Program-made: the position numbers and the translations under genes
Source of the DNA: Chitinophaga sp. H8
GTDB lineage: Bacteria > Bacteroidota > Bacteroidia > Chitinophagales > Chitinophagaceae
DNA length: 64,000 nucleotides
Reading direction: 5' to 3'
NCBI RefSeq assembly: GCF_040567655.1
Contig: NZ_JBEXAC010000001.1
Coordinates: forward strand, 620,001-684,000
Shown: positions 52,153-61,829 of the stretch, piece after piece
Layout of the letters: each line of letters begins with the position of its first letter
How positions within the stretch are numbered: position 1 is the first letter of the stretch
Notes under the pieces: generated by a model
What the model was told of the DNA's origin: nothing
The model's database searches: none
Seen by the model: only the letters and a program-made list of their open reading frames with translations

Positions 52153-54537
52153 TTAGAATTTGAAATTGTACGTAATCCCTGGAATAACAGAACCGATGAT
52201 CGACAAACGCACCGCTTCTCTCTTGGTAGGATCATCCGGGTTTTGCCTGAAATAGATAGAGTATGCATTTCTGCGTCCGTATACATTGTACAGTGAAAAT
52301 ACCCATTCTCCTTTCCAGCGTTTCAGCTGCTTGCCTTTAAGGGTGAAGGAAAGGTCAAGTCGGTGAAAAGAGGGCAACCGGTAATTGTTACGTTTGTCTG
52401 TACTGTTGTAAGGAATATCCCAATCCTGGAATTCAAGACGACTGTCTGCAAAGGTACCTGGTGTACCGGATGCATATACCCAGTTGGCCGACATGGAGGA
52501 GCGCTTGGTAAATTCGTGTGTTAATACCAGGTTTACATTATGCGTACGATCATAGCGGTTCAGGAACCACTCATCTTTGCTAATACCTTTTGTTTGGCGC
52601 TCTGTACGGGATAGTGTATAACTGATCCAGCCAGTAGTTTTTCCGATATCCTTTTTAGCATATAGTTCAAGTCCGTAAGCCCGGCCTTTTGATGGCAGCA
52701 GATCTGCTTCTATGTGCTGATTCAGTTGCAGGTCAGCATTGTCTATATAATCCAATTGATGATCCATGGTTTTATAATATACTTCCGCCGAGATCTCAAA
52801 GGCATCTGCCGGAGCATTATAAAAATATCCCAACGTATACTGATCTGCTACCTGCGGTGCTATATTATTGGTACTGGGAGTCCAGATATCCAACGGGGTA
52901 GGAGAGGCCGTATTGGAAAGCTGATGCATAAACTGGGTAGTACGGCTAAAAGCTACTTTTGCTGCATGCTGGTCGGAAAATGCATACCGGGCGCTTAACC
53001 TGGGTTCCAGGTAATAATAGCCTTTTATTACTTCGGTACCATCATAGGTTTTTTGTCCAATATTTCTTTTGCGTATGCCCGGAATGGTATCTGCGTAATA
53101 GTAGGCGGTACCTTTACCCAGGAACTGATAGGCGGAAAGCCTGGCGCCATATTGGATACCAAATTTTTTATTCGGCTTGTATTCATGATCTATATACAGG
53201 GCAGATTCAAGGCCATGTTTATCTGTCAGTATTTTACTGTTTTCCTTGATGCCCTCTATGCTCACACCGGTACCAGGCTTAAACCCGTAATAGATGGCCT
53301 GGCCTCCAAAATGTAAACTGTTGCTGGAGTTAAGATAGTAGGTAAATGCTGGTTTTAAGCCATAATTGGTGATTTCAGAGGTCCACTTATAGCTTTGCAG
53401 ATCATCATTTCCCTTTTTCTTGCTTTCATTGCTGAATTTAAGGCTGTAATCATATTTGCTGTAATAGGTGGTAAGATTGAGGAACAACCGGTTGTTAAAC
53501 ACATGGTTCCACCGGACGGTAGCCGTGCTGTTGCCCCAGTTCATATTTACATCTGTTCCGAAACCAAATACATCCCTGCCAAAATAACCACTTACGAACA
53601 GGGTATTGTTCTTATCAAATTTGTAGTTGGCTTTGGCGGTAATATCATAGAAGTTAAGTTTAGTATCCTTTTGATCCCCTTTTAAAAAGGGCTTCATCAG
53701 GATATCTGCATAAGATCTTCTGGCGGCTACGATAAAGGAGGATTTATCTTTTACAATAGGTGCTTCTATGGACAGCCTGCTGAATATATTCCCGATTCCT
53801 CCGTTCATGTTGAATTTCTGGTCATTTCCATCCTTCAGGCGTATATCCAGTACAGAGGAAGTGCGCCCGCCATATTCTGCCGGAAAACCTCCTTTAATAA
53901 GATTGATGTTTTTAACAGCATCCGGATTAAATACGGAGAAGAACCCCAACATATGGGTAGAATTATATACCGGTGCTTCGTCCATGATGATGAGGTTCTC
54001 ATCACTGTTGCCGCCACGTACGTTAAACCCTGAAGCACCTTCACCCACTGTATTCACACCTGGTAAGGTTTGTATGGCCCGCAGTACATCTACTTCTCCC
54101 ATGAAAGTGGGAAGTTTTTTCAGTTGGGCAATATCCAGTTTATTAATGCTTGTACTTAAAGTATTAACGCTTTTTTCCTGCTTTTTACCACTGATGGTTA
54201 TTTCACTGAGCTGGCTACTGGTGCTTTCCAGTTTAATATCCATGGTTTTGCTGCTATTCAGCTTTACCTGCATTTTAACAGGTGCATAACCCATATAGGA
54301 AAACTGCAGCTCATGATCACCTGCAGGGAGGGTCAGGGAATAAAAACCATATTCATTGGTAACGGTACCGATACTGGTACCTAGTTTGGATACAGAGATG
54401 CCAATCAGGCTTTCTCCGTTCTTTTTATCTTTAACATAACCGCTTACCGTATATCGTTGTTGCTGTTGTGCTTTTAATGCCTGCCCTTTTAGCATAAGTA
54501 CCAAAAAGGACATAAGCAGAATAATCCTTGTTTTCAT
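52153..54537 (-). CDS. TonB-dependent receptor
   Basis: 794 residues. Signal peptide (1-23), carboxypeptidase-regulatory-like domain (about 29-110, YTVSGYVKDKKNGESLIGIS, YGFYSLTLPAGDHELQFSYMGY), plug domain (IQTLPGVNTVGEGASGFNVRGG, LIKGGFPAEYGGRTSSVLDI) and a barrel ending GITYNFKF with a terminal aromatic. Belongs to the receptors that lack SusD and come with DUF4249. Substrate unknown, perhaps a metal chelate or small polymer. Confidence 0.93.
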   Translation of the reverse strand: MKTRIILLMSFLVLMLKGQALKAQQQQRYTVSGYVKDKKNGESLIGISVSKLGTSIGTVTNEYGFYSLTLPAGDHELQFSYMGYAPVKMQVKLNSSKTMDIKLESTSSQLSEITISGKKQEKSVNTLSTSINKLDIAQLKKLPTFMGEVDVLRAIQTLPGVNTVGEGASGFNVRGGNSDENLIIMDEAPVYNSTHMLGFFSVFNPDAVKNINLIKGGFPAEYGGRTSSVLDIRLKDGNDQKFNMNGGIGNIFSRLSIEAPIVKDKSSFIVAARRSYADILMKPFLKGDQKDTKLNFYDITAKANYKFDKNNTLFVSGYFGRDVFGFGTDVNMNWGNSTATVRWNHVFNNRLFLNLTTYYSKYDYSLKFSNESKKKGNDDLQSYKWTSEITNYGLKPAFTYYLNSSNSLHFGGQAIYYGFKPGTGVSIEGIKENSKILTDKHGLESALYIDHEYKPNKKFGIQYGARLSAYQFLGKGTAYYYADTIPGIRKRNIGQKTYDGTEVIKGYYYLEPRLSARYAFSDQHAAKVAFSRTTQFMHQLSNTASPTPLDIWTPSTNNIAPQVADQYTLGYFYNAPADAFEISAEVYYKTMDHQLDYIDNADLQLNQHIEADLLPSKGRAYGLELYAKKDIGKTTGWISYTLSRTERQTKGISKDEWFLNRYDRTHNVNLVLTHEFTKRSSMSANWVYASGTPGTFADSRLEFQDWDIPYNSTDKRNNYRLPSFHRLDLSFTLKGKQLKRWKGEWVFSLYNVYGRRNAYSIYFRQNPDDPTKREAVRLSIIGSVIPGITYNFKF

Positions 54538-54862
54538 AAAGGTGTAAACTTGGTTTTAACCGAATGTTTAAGGTTTTGACAAATAGTGTGCTACATGTAT
54601 GCCATCGTATTGCAAACCGCGCTGCGATGTATTCATTGCATATATGACGTAGGGGGTTAGGATTACCCCTACTTTCCCAATAATATTTTTTTGATTTGGA
54701 AGAGAAAGTGTTGATTCCAGGTAGTTTAATGAATAAATATGCTATTAAAGCAAGCTGATCAGAAAAGCATGCCAGGGGAAAATGTTATGGAAAATCTTCC
54801 CCTGACGGGCCATTTGGGGTGCAAAATAATATAAAAAACTTGTTGAACACATTTTAGTCCAG
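54538..54862. other. Intergenic region with one hairpin
   Basis: 325 bp separating two minus-strand genes. CAGGGGAA/TTCCCCTG (54773-54780 with 54797-54804) could terminate the small gene upstream, though no T-run follows. No perfect -7 element for the receptor gene was found. Confidence 0.4.
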
Positions 54863-55075
54863 TTAGTCCAGCAGGTCACATTTGAATCCTAAGCGTTTTA
54901 CAAATTCAATAATTGTTTGTTCTGCTACTGACTGCTGGCTGATGATTCGAAGTACCCTATCACAGTCTTCAATATCCACACTGCAGGCAGCTACGGTAAA
55001 TTGGGCAAAAATGGCATTGATAACCCTATTCTTATCCTGTAAAGTGTTAATGTTTGTTCGGAATATCCCAATCAT
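54863..55075 (-). CDS. Small protein with metal-chaperone-like fold (no CxxC)
   Basis: 70 residues: MIGIFRTNINTLQDKNRVI, then CSVDIEDCDRVLRI and FVKRLGFKCDLLD. The beta-alpha-beta-beta-alpha-beta order suggested by the sequence resembles HMA-type domains, yet the CxxC loop is absent (NTLQD instead). I know of similar small Bacteroidota proteins next to AraC regulators, but the function is unknown. It is divergent from the AraC gene, with an inverted repeat in the shared upstream region. Confidence 0.65.
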   Translation of the reverse strand: MIGIFRTNINTLQDKNRVINAIFAQFTVAACSVDIEDCDRVLRIISQQSVAEQTIIEFVKRLGFKCDLLD

Positions 55076-55086
55076 AGCATAATTTT

Positions 55087-55104
55087 AAATATTTCGGAAT
55101 ATTT
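55087..55104. promoter_or_regulatory. Inverted repeat in the divergent small gene/AraC promoter region
   Basis: AAATATT-TCGG-AATATTT, a perfect 7-4-7 palindrome that overlaps the AraC -7 element (55100-55107). Confidence 0.45.
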
Positions 55105-55107
55105 TTG
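55100..55107 (+). promoter_or_regulatory. -7 element of the AraC gene
   Basis: TATTTTTG matches TAnnTTTG, 74 bp before the ATG at 55182. Confidence 0.45.
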
Positions 55108-55181
55108 TGCAAAGTTGCCATTGTTTCGCCTTATAACTGTTGCATAAAAGGGATTAAAACTTACATGAAACGGATTTTTTT

Positions 55182-56183
55182 ATGGCTGTAGTAATCACAA
55201 ATGACTCAAATGATGTGTTGTTTCAGGAAGAAATAACACATTTCAGAGATAGAATATCTTCTGGCGCTATAGTAGAAAAAAGCCAGGAAGTGAAGCATAG
55301 TTTTGGAGAAGCCAGTGTCCGGGAGGTATATTTTGAGGGCATTCATATTGCATATGGCGCTGCTCAGGTGAACCAGAATATACATATTGAACATAGCGGA
55401 GGTGGCGGTGGAACAGGACTTGTGGGATTGCTTTTTGTGGAACAGGGCAACCTGGTGACTAATATAGATGGCGTAGTAGATGATTTCAGGTTTTCCTCCC
55501 TGGAACATAACCTGCTTTATAATCCTAATGAAAGAGAAACTGCTGATGTGGAGAAACAAAACGGGATGCAGTTTTTTGGGTTCAGCTTTACAACAGAAAA
55601 ATTCCTGCAATTGGCCGAAAATAGTGGCCCCGTATTGGATAAGCTGGCCAATAATATTGCCGGCAATAAAGCCACATTTTTAAATAACAAGAAAAACCAG
55701 CTGATTACCCCCCGCATGCAGATGGTAATGGGAGAGGTGCGTAACTGCCAGTTTCAGGGGGGATTGAAAAAATTGTTCCTGCAATCCAAGGCGATGGAAA
55801 TACTGGCATTGCAATGTGAACAGTATGAACGTGCAGAAATGGCCACCGTTAAGTCACTGGCATTATTGCCTGCGGATGTGGAAAGAATCTATTTTGCCAG
55901 AGAGATATTAATAGCCAATGCACAAAATCCGCCAATGCTTTGTGCTTTAGCAAGGCAAGCCGGACTGAACGAATTCAAGCTTAAAGCAGGCTTCAAAAAA
56001 ATATTTAACAATACCGTTTTCGGCTATCTGAACGATCACCGGCTGGAACAAGCCAGGCAACTGGTGTTACAAGGTATGCTGCCGCTTGCGCAAATTGCTG
56101 ATGACATGGGCTATTCCTCTCCGCAGCATTTTAGTAACGCCTTCCGCAGAAAGTTTGGGGTAAGTCCCGGTAAAATGAGATAA
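55182..56183 (+). CDS. AraC-family transcriptional regulator
   Basis: 333 residues. The C-terminal 100 residues have two helix-turn-helix motifs: MLCALARQAGLNEFKLKAGFKK and LPLAQIADDMGYSSPQHFSNAF, ending FRRKFGVSPGKMR. The N-terminal part (about 1-220) is a ligand-sensing region with a GGGGGTG loop near residue 75. Of the siderophore-receptor-regulator (PchR-like) type by general look. Its target genes are not evident; the divergent small gene is a candidate. Confidence 0.9.
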   Translation: MAVVITNDSNDVLFQEEITHFRDRISSGAIVEKSQEVKHSFGEASVREVYFEGIHIAYGAAQVNQNIHIEHSGGGGGTGLVGLLFVEQGNLVTNIDGVVDDFRFSSLEHNLLYNPNERETADVEKQNGMQFFGFSFTTEKFLQLAENSGPVLDKLANNIAGNKATFLNNKKNQLITPRMQMVMGEVRNCQFQGGLKKLFLQSKAMEILALQCEQYERAEMATVKSLALLPADVERIYFAREILIANAQNPPMLCALARQAGLNEFKLKAGFKKIFNNTVFGYLNDHRLEQARQLVLQGMLPLAQIADDMGYSSPQHFSNAFRRKFGVSPGKMR

Positions 56184-56198
56184 TAACTATTCATAGAC

Positions 56199-56275
56199 AG
56201 GCTGATCTGAAAGCAATAGTAACCAAACCACTTCATCCTGGTTATTGATGATTACTGTTAATTTCAGATCAGCCT
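56199..56275. terminator. Long hairpin between convergent genes
   Basis: AGGCTGATCTGAAA (56199-56212) pairs perfectly with 56262-56275; inner GTAACCA/TGGTTAT pairing makes a cruciform-like fold. Serves both the AraC gene and the oxidoreductase gene. Confidence 0.75.
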
Positions 56276-56280
56276 CTTGT

Positions 56281-56910
56281 TCAATAGGCTAATGTAAATC
56301 TTTCACGTACGTGCTGTGGCTGCTCCAGCTCATCTATCATAGCCACCGCATAGTCTGCTGTTGAAATAGTACTTTCCCCTTTATCATTGGTAAGTAGCTG
56401 ATCTTTACCAAGACGGAATTTACCGGTACGCTCTCCGGGAGCTATCGTTGCAGCGGGACTTAAAACAGTCCATTCCAGTTCTTTTTCCTGCTTTACTACA
56501 TAAAAGGCTTCACGGGTGGCTAATGCACCTGCTTTCCACGCTTCCGGAAACTCCGGTGTATCCACCGCTTGTACGCCAGGAGCCACTTCCAGGCTACCAG
56601 CTCCACTTACTACCAGCAGCCGTTTAATGCCTGCCTGTTTAGTACCATCAATGATGGCATGTATGGCTTTTATATAAGTGTTGGTATCATGTGCATTAAA
56701 AGCACTGATCACGGCAGCTGTTCCCTTCACCAGTCCGGCTACTTCAGCCGCACTTTGCACATCTCCCTTTTTAACGGTTAAATGTGGGTTTTGTAATGTT
56801 ATTTTCTCCGGATGACGCACAATGGCGGTTACTTCATGCCCCCTGTTTAAGGCTTCCTGCAAAATAGCGGAACCAATAAAGCCGGATGCACCAATGATAC
56901 TTACTTTCAT
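56281..56910 (-). CDS. NAD(P)-binding oxidoreductase (YwnB-like)
   Basis: 209 residues. Rossmann start MKVSIIGASGFIGSAILQEAL with GxSGFxG, then HEVTAIVRHPEK, DVQSAAEVAGLVKGTAAVISAF and LLVVSGAGSLEV. An atypical short-chain/NmrA-like protein, similar in type to Bacillus subtilis YwnB, whose neighbour YwnA is an Rrf2 regulator; here too an Rrf2 gene precedes it. Substrate unknown, probably redox or electrophile stress. Confidence 0.88.
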   Translation of the reverse strand: MKVSIIGASGFIGSAILQEALNRGHEVTAIVRHPEKITLQNPHLTVKKGDVQSAAEVAGLVKGTAAVISAFNAHDTNTYIKAIHAIIDGTKQAGIKRLLVVSGAGSLEVAPGVQAVDTPEFPEAWKAGALATREAFYVVKQEKELEWTVLSPAATIAPGERTGKFRLGKDQLLTNDKGESTISTADYAVAMIDELEQPQHVRERFTLAY

Positions 56911-56983
56911 ATTGTATGTTTTTAGTTTTTTATGTTATGTGTTGCGCTTATTTAACCCGTTGGGACCAGGATGTTTGATATAA

Positions 56984-57004
56984 TTGTTATTAAAATTATT
57001 ACAG
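56984..57004. promoter_or_regulatory. Rrf2-type operator 2 (imperfect)
   Basis: TTGTTAT-N7-ATTACAG: the right half equals that of the perfect site upstream of the Rrf2 gene and the spacing is the same; the left half matches 5 of 7 bases. It lies between the Rrf2 and oxidoreductase genes. Confidence 0.5.
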
Positions 57005-57021
57005 TTTAAGTTAAAAAAAAG

Positions 57022-57429
57022 CTAAGCAAACTGGGCACTGAATTCGGCTAATGTCTGGCCTTTCAGTTTATTATAAACAGATTCGTCTATGGCGGTAAAT
57101 AACGTTTCCAGTGCATTATTGATGTGTGCACCTACGGGACATTTGGGATTAGGCAGGTTAGGAGAGAAGCCAAATACATGATCTTCTTTTACAGCCGCAA
57201 ATACATCTGCCAGTTTAATCTCAGCAGCAGGTTTGCTCAGCCGGCTGCCACCGTTTTTACCTTCTTTACTTTCTACCAGACCAGCCTGCCGCAATCCGCT
57301 CAGTTCTTTACGTACAATGGCAGGGTTCGTATTTAAAGAGCCTGCAATGTACTCTGATGACAACCAGTCCTCACTGCTGCTAAGCAGGGTGAGTATATGT
57401 ACTGATATGGCGAATTTGCTTTTGATCAT
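57022..57429 (-). CDS. Rrf2-family transcriptional regulator
   Basis: 135 residues from the ATG at 57429 (the frame opens 18 codons earlier). Winged helix: MIKSKFAISVHILTLLSS, SSEYIAGSLNTNPAIVRKELSGLRQAGLVESKEGKNGG. There is only one Cys (in NPKCPVG, about residue 97), not the three needed for an iron-sulfur cluster, so it is of the cluster-free YwnA/CymR kind. A perfect inverted repeat just upstream suggests autoregulation. Confidence 0.9.
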   Translation of the reverse strand: MIKSKFAISVHILTLLSSSEDWLSSEYIAGSLNTNPAIVRKELSGLRQAGLVESKEGKNGGSRLSKPAAEIKLADVFAAVKEDHVFGFSPNLPNPKCPVGAHINNALETLFTAIDESVYNKLKGQTLAEFSAQFA

Positions 57430-57430
57430 T

Positions 57431-57451
57431 CTGTAATGAAATAAATTACAG
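57431..57451. promoter_or_regulatory. Rrf2-type operator 1
   Basis: CTGTAAT-GAAATAA-ATTACAG, a perfect 7-7-7 inverted repeat touching the start codon region of the Rrf2 gene. Confidence 0.65.
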
Positions 57452-57611
57452 TACAAAGGTAGGGACTTTTTATAAACAGGCAAATTTATTTTTCAGCAGC
57501 ATATATAAATAAACAAGGACAGCAGGCAACAGCATGACAAGGTTACAAAAGGGAGCATTACTGTGCACCCTTAAAGACTAACAGACGCCCTTCAGGTGCC
57601 CACATAAAAAA

Positions 57612-57637
57612 AGGCTGGCCAAATTAATGGTCAGCCT
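57612..57637 (-). terminator. Terminator after hppA
   Basis: AGGCTGGCC/GGTCAGCCT (one G-T pair), 8-nt loop, T7 on the minus strand. Confidence 0.85.
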
Positions 57638-57657
57638 CTTATTCTGAAAAGAATCGT

Positions 57658-59859
57658 TTAGAATTTTACGGCAACGGTAGTAGCCGGAGTAGCCTTCTTT
57701 ACAGCAGGCGTAACTTCCTGTACTTTGGCTGTAGCTGTCTTTGGAGCCTTGGTCTGGAATCTTTCTGCCAGCGTAGGCGCAATTACCAGCGACACAATAG
57801 ACATCAGTTTGATCAATATGTTCATAGAAGGGCCGGAGGTATCTTTAAAAGGATCTCCCACCGTGTCACCTGTTACAGAAGCTTTGTGCGGCTCAGATTT
57901 TTTATAGAACATTTCACCATTTATCTCTACCCCTTTTTCAAATGATTTCTTGGCATTATCCCAGGCGCCTCCGGCATTATTCTGGAACATACCCATGAGT
58001 ACACCACTCACCGTAGCACCTGCCAGGAAACCACCCAATACTTCAGGGCCGAATATAAAACCGATCAATAAAGGAGAGATCAGTGTGATAGCCCCTGGCA
58101 GCATCATTTTTCTGATAGAGGCTTCTGTAGAGATCGCTACGCACTTGTCATATTCCGGTTTGCCCGTACCTTCCATAATACCAGGAATGCTTCTGAACTG
58201 GCGGCGTACTTCTTCCACCATGCTCATAGCGGCTTCACCTACTGCGCGGATGGCCAGGGAAGAGAAGATCAGGGGGATCATACCACCGATGAACAAACCA
58301 GCCAGTACATCTGCTTTGTAGATATCAATACCTTCAATACCAGCAATACCAACAAAAGCAGCAAACAGGGCTAATGCAGTTAATGCGGCAGAAGCAATAG
58401 CAAAACCCTTACCGGTGGCAGCGGTCGTATTACCTACTGCATCCAGGATATCTGTTCTTTCTCTTACTTCTTTGGGGAGCTCGCTCATTTCAGCAATACC
58501 ACCGGCGTTATCGGCAATAGGCCCAAATGCATCAATCGCCAGCTGCATGGCAGTGGTGGCCATCATACCGGCTGCTGCGATAGCTACACCATATAATCCG
58601 GCAAAAGCATAAGAACCATAGATACCGCCTGCTAATACCAGGATAGGCAATGCGGTAGATTCCATCCCTACTGCCAAACCACCGATGATATTGGTGGCAT
58701 GACCGGTAGACGACTGACGGATGATGGAGCGCACAGGGCGTTTGCCCATCGCTGTATAATATTCAGTAATAAGACTCATCAGGGTACCTACTACAAGCCC
58801 TACCATGATAGCGCCAAATACGCCATTTTTAGTGAAGCCATGGTCACGCAGGCTCATATTCTCCGGCATCAGCCAGTTTACCAGGAAAAAAGAAGCTACA
58901 GCGGTTAATACGATGGAACCCCAGTTGCCCATATTCAGGGCTTTTTGTACGATGCTGGTGTTTAAACCTGCACTGTCGCTTACTCTTACAAAGAAAGTAC
59001 CTATGATGGAGAAGATGATGCCCATACCGGCAATCAACATGGGTAATAAGATAGGGGATAAGCCGCCAAAATTGTCGGTAGACATGGTTTCTGCTCCCAG
59101 TACCATTGTAGCCAGTACGGTAGCTACATAAGAACCAAAAAGGTCAGCTCCCATACCTGCTACGTCGCCCACGTTATCACCTACGTTATCGGCAATGGTG
59201 GCAGGATTACGCGGATCATCTTCCGGAATGCCGGCTTCTACTTTACCTACCAGGTCAGCTCCTACGTCTGCTGCTTTGGTGTAGATACCACCACCTACAC
59301 GGGCAAATAATGCAATACTTTCAGCGCCAAGCGAAAAACCGGTCAATACCTCAATGGTCTTGATCATTTCGCTGGTATGTGCTTCCGCACCGAAGTAAGT
59401 TTTTAATATGATAAACAGGGCACCTAACCCAAGTACTGCCAAACCGGCTACTCCCATACCCATTACCGAACCTCCGGTGAAGGATACTTTAAGGGCTTGT
59501 GCCAGGCTGTTACGGGCAGCTTGTGCAGTACGCACATTAGCTTTTGTGGCAATTCTCATTCCTATGAATCCGGCTGTGGCCGAAAATACAGCACCTACAA
59601 TAAATGCCAGTGCAATACTCCAATGAGAGTTTTCATGGGATGCGCCCATATAAGCGAGCAACAGGGCAGCTATGATTACAAAATAGGTGAGTATTTTATA
59701 TTCTGCTTTTAAAAATGCCATAGCGCCTTCAGCGATATATCTGGCAATTTCTGTCATTCTTTCATTACCTGCATCCTGACGGGATACCCAGGCACTTCTG
59801 ACGGCCGTAAACAACAAGGCTATTAATCCAAAACATGGAACGAGATAGACAATACTCAT
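57658..59859 (-). CDS. hppA: Membrane pyrophosphatase (ion-pumping)
   Basis: 733 residues, about 16 membrane helices. Uses pyrophosphate hydrolysis to pump Na+ or H+ out of the cytoplasm. The substrate site is complete: [44 protein letters not shown] spans about 190-235 (shown in family terms: [25 protein letters not shown]). [11 protein letters not shown] has Ala where K+-independent enzymes have Lys, so it should be K+-dependent. The ion-gate segment reads [10 protein letters not shown], lacking the Glu of both Thermotoga (FESYV) and plant (FGSYAE) enzymes. A variable Ala/Lys/Val-rich tail follows the last helix. Confidence 0.93.
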   Translation of the reverse strand: MSIVYLVPCFGLIALLFTAVRSAWVSRQDAGNERMTEIARYIAEGAMAFLKAEYKILTYFVIIAALLLAYMGASHENSHWSIALAFIVGAVFSATAGFIGMRIATKANVRTAQAARNSLAQALKVSFTGGSVMGMGVAGLAVLGLGALFIILKTYFGAEAHTSEMIKTIEVLTGFSLGAESIALFARVGGGIYTKAADVGADLVGKVEAGIPEDDPRNPATIADNVGDNVGDVAGMGADLFGSYVATVLATMVLGAETMSTDNFGGLSPILLPMLIAGMGIIFSIIGTFFVRVSDSAGLNTSIVQKALNMGNWGSIVLTAVASFFLVNWLMPENMSLRDHGFTKNGVFGAIMVGLVVGTLMSLITEYYTAMGKRPVRSIIRQSSTGHATNIIGGLAVGMESTALPILVLAGGIYGSYAFAGLYGVAIAAAGMMATTAMQLAIDAFGPIADNAGGIAEMSELPKEVRERTDILDAVGNTTAATGKGFAIASAALTALALFAAFVGIAGIEGIDIYKADVLAGLFIGGMIPLIFSSLAIRAVGEAAMSMVEEVRRQFRSIPGIMEGTGKPEYDKCVAISTEASIRKMMLPGAITLISPLLIGFIFGPEVLGGFLAGATVSGVLMGMFQNNAGGAWDNAKKSFEKGVEINGEMFYKKSEPHKASVTGDTVGDPFKDTSGPSMNILIKLMSIVSLVIAPTLAERFQTKAPKTATAKVQEVTPAVKKATPATTVAVKF

Positions 59860-59890
59860 GTAAGCAATTTTAAAATATATACAAGGTTGA

Positions 59891-59898
59891 CAAAAATA
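59891..59898 (-). promoter_or_regulatory. -7 element of the hppA promoter
   Basis: TATTTTTG on the minus strand; 32 bp before the ATG at 59859. No -33 partner at the right distance. The remaining gap to 60116 shows nothing else. Confidence 0.45.
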
Positions 59899-60116
59899 AT
59901 GTATTCGGGTTTATTTTACTACTATGCAAAAAAATCTTGGAAAATAAACCCGTAAAGGAGTGTAGTGCTTGCTGAAATGCCTGACAGTACAGTGTTGTTG
60001 TAGTTGGTAGGTGTTGGAATTTTTAGGTCTTTAGTCATTATTAAAGTGTTTTAAAGGTGGCCCCAGGCCTTTTAAAGGGTGTTTTCCCCGTCCGTAGAAA
60101 AGGATTTTCTTCCCCG

Positions 60117-61652
60117 TTACAAACCTTTAATATACAAAAAAGCCTGACCTAAACAGGTAATAATATCCGTAGCGGCCATCGCCTCCTGCGAATATTTTGC
60201 AGCCGCCAGATCCCCGGCCATGCCATGAAGATAGGTGCCCAGCAATAGTGCGGCTTTGGGGGAATAGCCCTGGGCCAGCAAGCTGGTAAGTATGCCGGTC
60301 AATACATCTCCGCTTCCGCCCGTGGCCATGCCTGGATTGCCGGTAGGATTAAAGTAAACAGCGCCATCAGGGCAGGCCATGGCAGTATACCGGCCTTTCA
60401 GCAGGATGTATAACTGTGTGGACACCGCTTTCTGCGATAATAACTCCAGCCGGTCAAAATGATTAGCGCTGGGACCAAATAAACGGGTAAATTCCTTTGG
60501 ATGAGGGGTTAAGATACTGCCCGGTGGCACTTTTCGCAGCAGATAGGGATAGGATGCCAGTATATTTAATGCATCTGCATCTATGACCATAGGACGGTTA
60601 TACAGCTCCAGGAGCTTTTCCAAAGCCTTGGCGGTAGCTGTTTCTGTGCCTAACCCCGGGCCTATGCCAATACATTTATATTGATCCGTCGTTTCATTGT
60701 TGCGGAATACTTCCTGGAAATGACTGTTGTAATGAGGATGTATATCCGTGATACACATGGCGCATGGCTCCGCTATCTGCATAATATTATAACCGCATTC
60801 GGGGATGTAACTGGATACCAGTCCTGCGCCGGTATGCAAACAGGCTTTGGCTGATAAAACCGCGGCGCCCATTTTGCCATAACTGCCGGCTATCAGCAGG
60901 GCATGGCCATAGGTGCCTTTATGGGCAAAGGGATCCCTGGGCTGATAAATCGTATGTATCATTTCGGGATCAGTAAGATGAAACCGTACTGGCGTGTGGG
61001 TTATATACTCCGGATGCAGGCCTATTGGTAAAACATGCACCTCCCCGGCGATAGCTGCATTTTCCGGCATTAAAAAAGCCAGTTTGTAAAACTCAAAACT
61101 TAAGGTATGATGTGCTTTTACGGTGGGGATATGCAGTGAACTGGCATCTGCCAGCATCCCCGAAGGAATGTCAATGGCTACAATCGTATTGCCATTACGC
61201 TGATCATTTATTTTGTGAATAATCCCGGCCACCCAGCCGTCTATTGCTCTGTTAAGCCCCGTTCCAAAAATAGCATCCACGATAACACAAGGACTTGCCA
61301 GTACCGGAAAATCTCCCACTTCATATATATCACGCACATGCTGGGGGTACTGCTCCCGGAATACCTGCTGGTTAGCGGCATTGTCGGCACTTTGCCGGGT
61401 GGTGTGGTGTAGCAGATAGGCAGTAACCGTATATCCCTTCTTTAAAAGCAGGCGGGCAATCACCCAACCATCTCCACCATTATTACCCATACCACAAAAG
61501 ATGTGAAAAGGTGTTTGTGGGGTAAAATGCAGGTCCAGCCATGCTGCACACTTTTCCGCTGCTCTTTCCATCAGTTGCAGGCTGCTAACCGGCTCCTGAG
61601 CGATGGTATATGCATCAGCGGCTTTGATTTGTGCGGAAGAGAAGATTTTCAT
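60117..61652 (-). CDS. nnrD: Bifunctional NAD(P)HX epimerase/dehydratase
   Basis: 511 residues. Repairs hydrated NADH/NADPH. The N-terminal YjeF_N epimerase domain has MKIFSSAQIKAADAYTI and GMGNNGGDGWVIARLL. The C-terminal ADP/ATP-dependent dehydratase domain has GTYGHALLIAGSYGKMGAAVL, LTPHPKEFTRLFG and GNPGMATGGSGDVLTGIL. The frame opens at 61739, but homology starts at the ATG at 61652. Not linked to tsaE here. Confidence 0.94.
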   Translation of the reverse strand: MKIFSSAQIKAADAYTIAQEPVSSLQLMERAAEKCAAWLDLHFTPQTPFHIFCGMGNNGGDGWVIARLLLKKGYTVTAYLLHHTTRQSADNAANQQVFREQYPQHVRDIYEVGDFPVLASPCVIVDAIFGTGLNRAIDGWVAGIIHKINDQRNGNTIVAIDIPSGMLADASSLHIPTVKAHHTLSFEFYKLAFLMPENAAIAGEVHVLPIGLHPEYITHTPVRFHLTDPEMIHTIYQPRDPFAHKGTYGHALLIAGSYGKMGAAVLSAKACLHTGAGLVSSYIPECGYNIMQIAEPCAMCITDIHPHYNSHFQEVFRNNETTDQYKCIGIGPGLGTETATAKALEKLLELYNRPMVIDADALNILASYPYLLRKVPPGSILTPHPKEFTRLFGPSANHFDRLELLSQKAVSTQLYILLKGRYTAMACPDGAVYFNPTGNPGMATGGSGDVLTGILTSLLAQGYSPKAALLLGTYLHGMAGDLAAAKYSQEAMAATDIITCLGQAFLYIKGL

Positions 61653-61758
61653 AATAGTTGCCGGTTCATGATAGGCGATAATATAGTGTCCAATGGGTTC
61701 CCTGGCTTTTATACCAGGATAGCAGCGGACTGCCGTCATTGGTACCTAAAAATACAAA

Positions 61759-61782
61759 ACCCCGGCCAAAGATGACCGGGGT
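61759..61782 (-). terminator. Terminator after the small outer-membrane protein genes
   Basis: ACCCCGG/CCGGGGT, 10-nt loop, followed on the minus strand by TTTGTATTTTT. Confidence 0.8.
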
Positions 61783-61829
61783 ATTAAATGATCTCGGACA
61801 CCGGGCGGTGATAAGGCCCGGCTTTGGAA

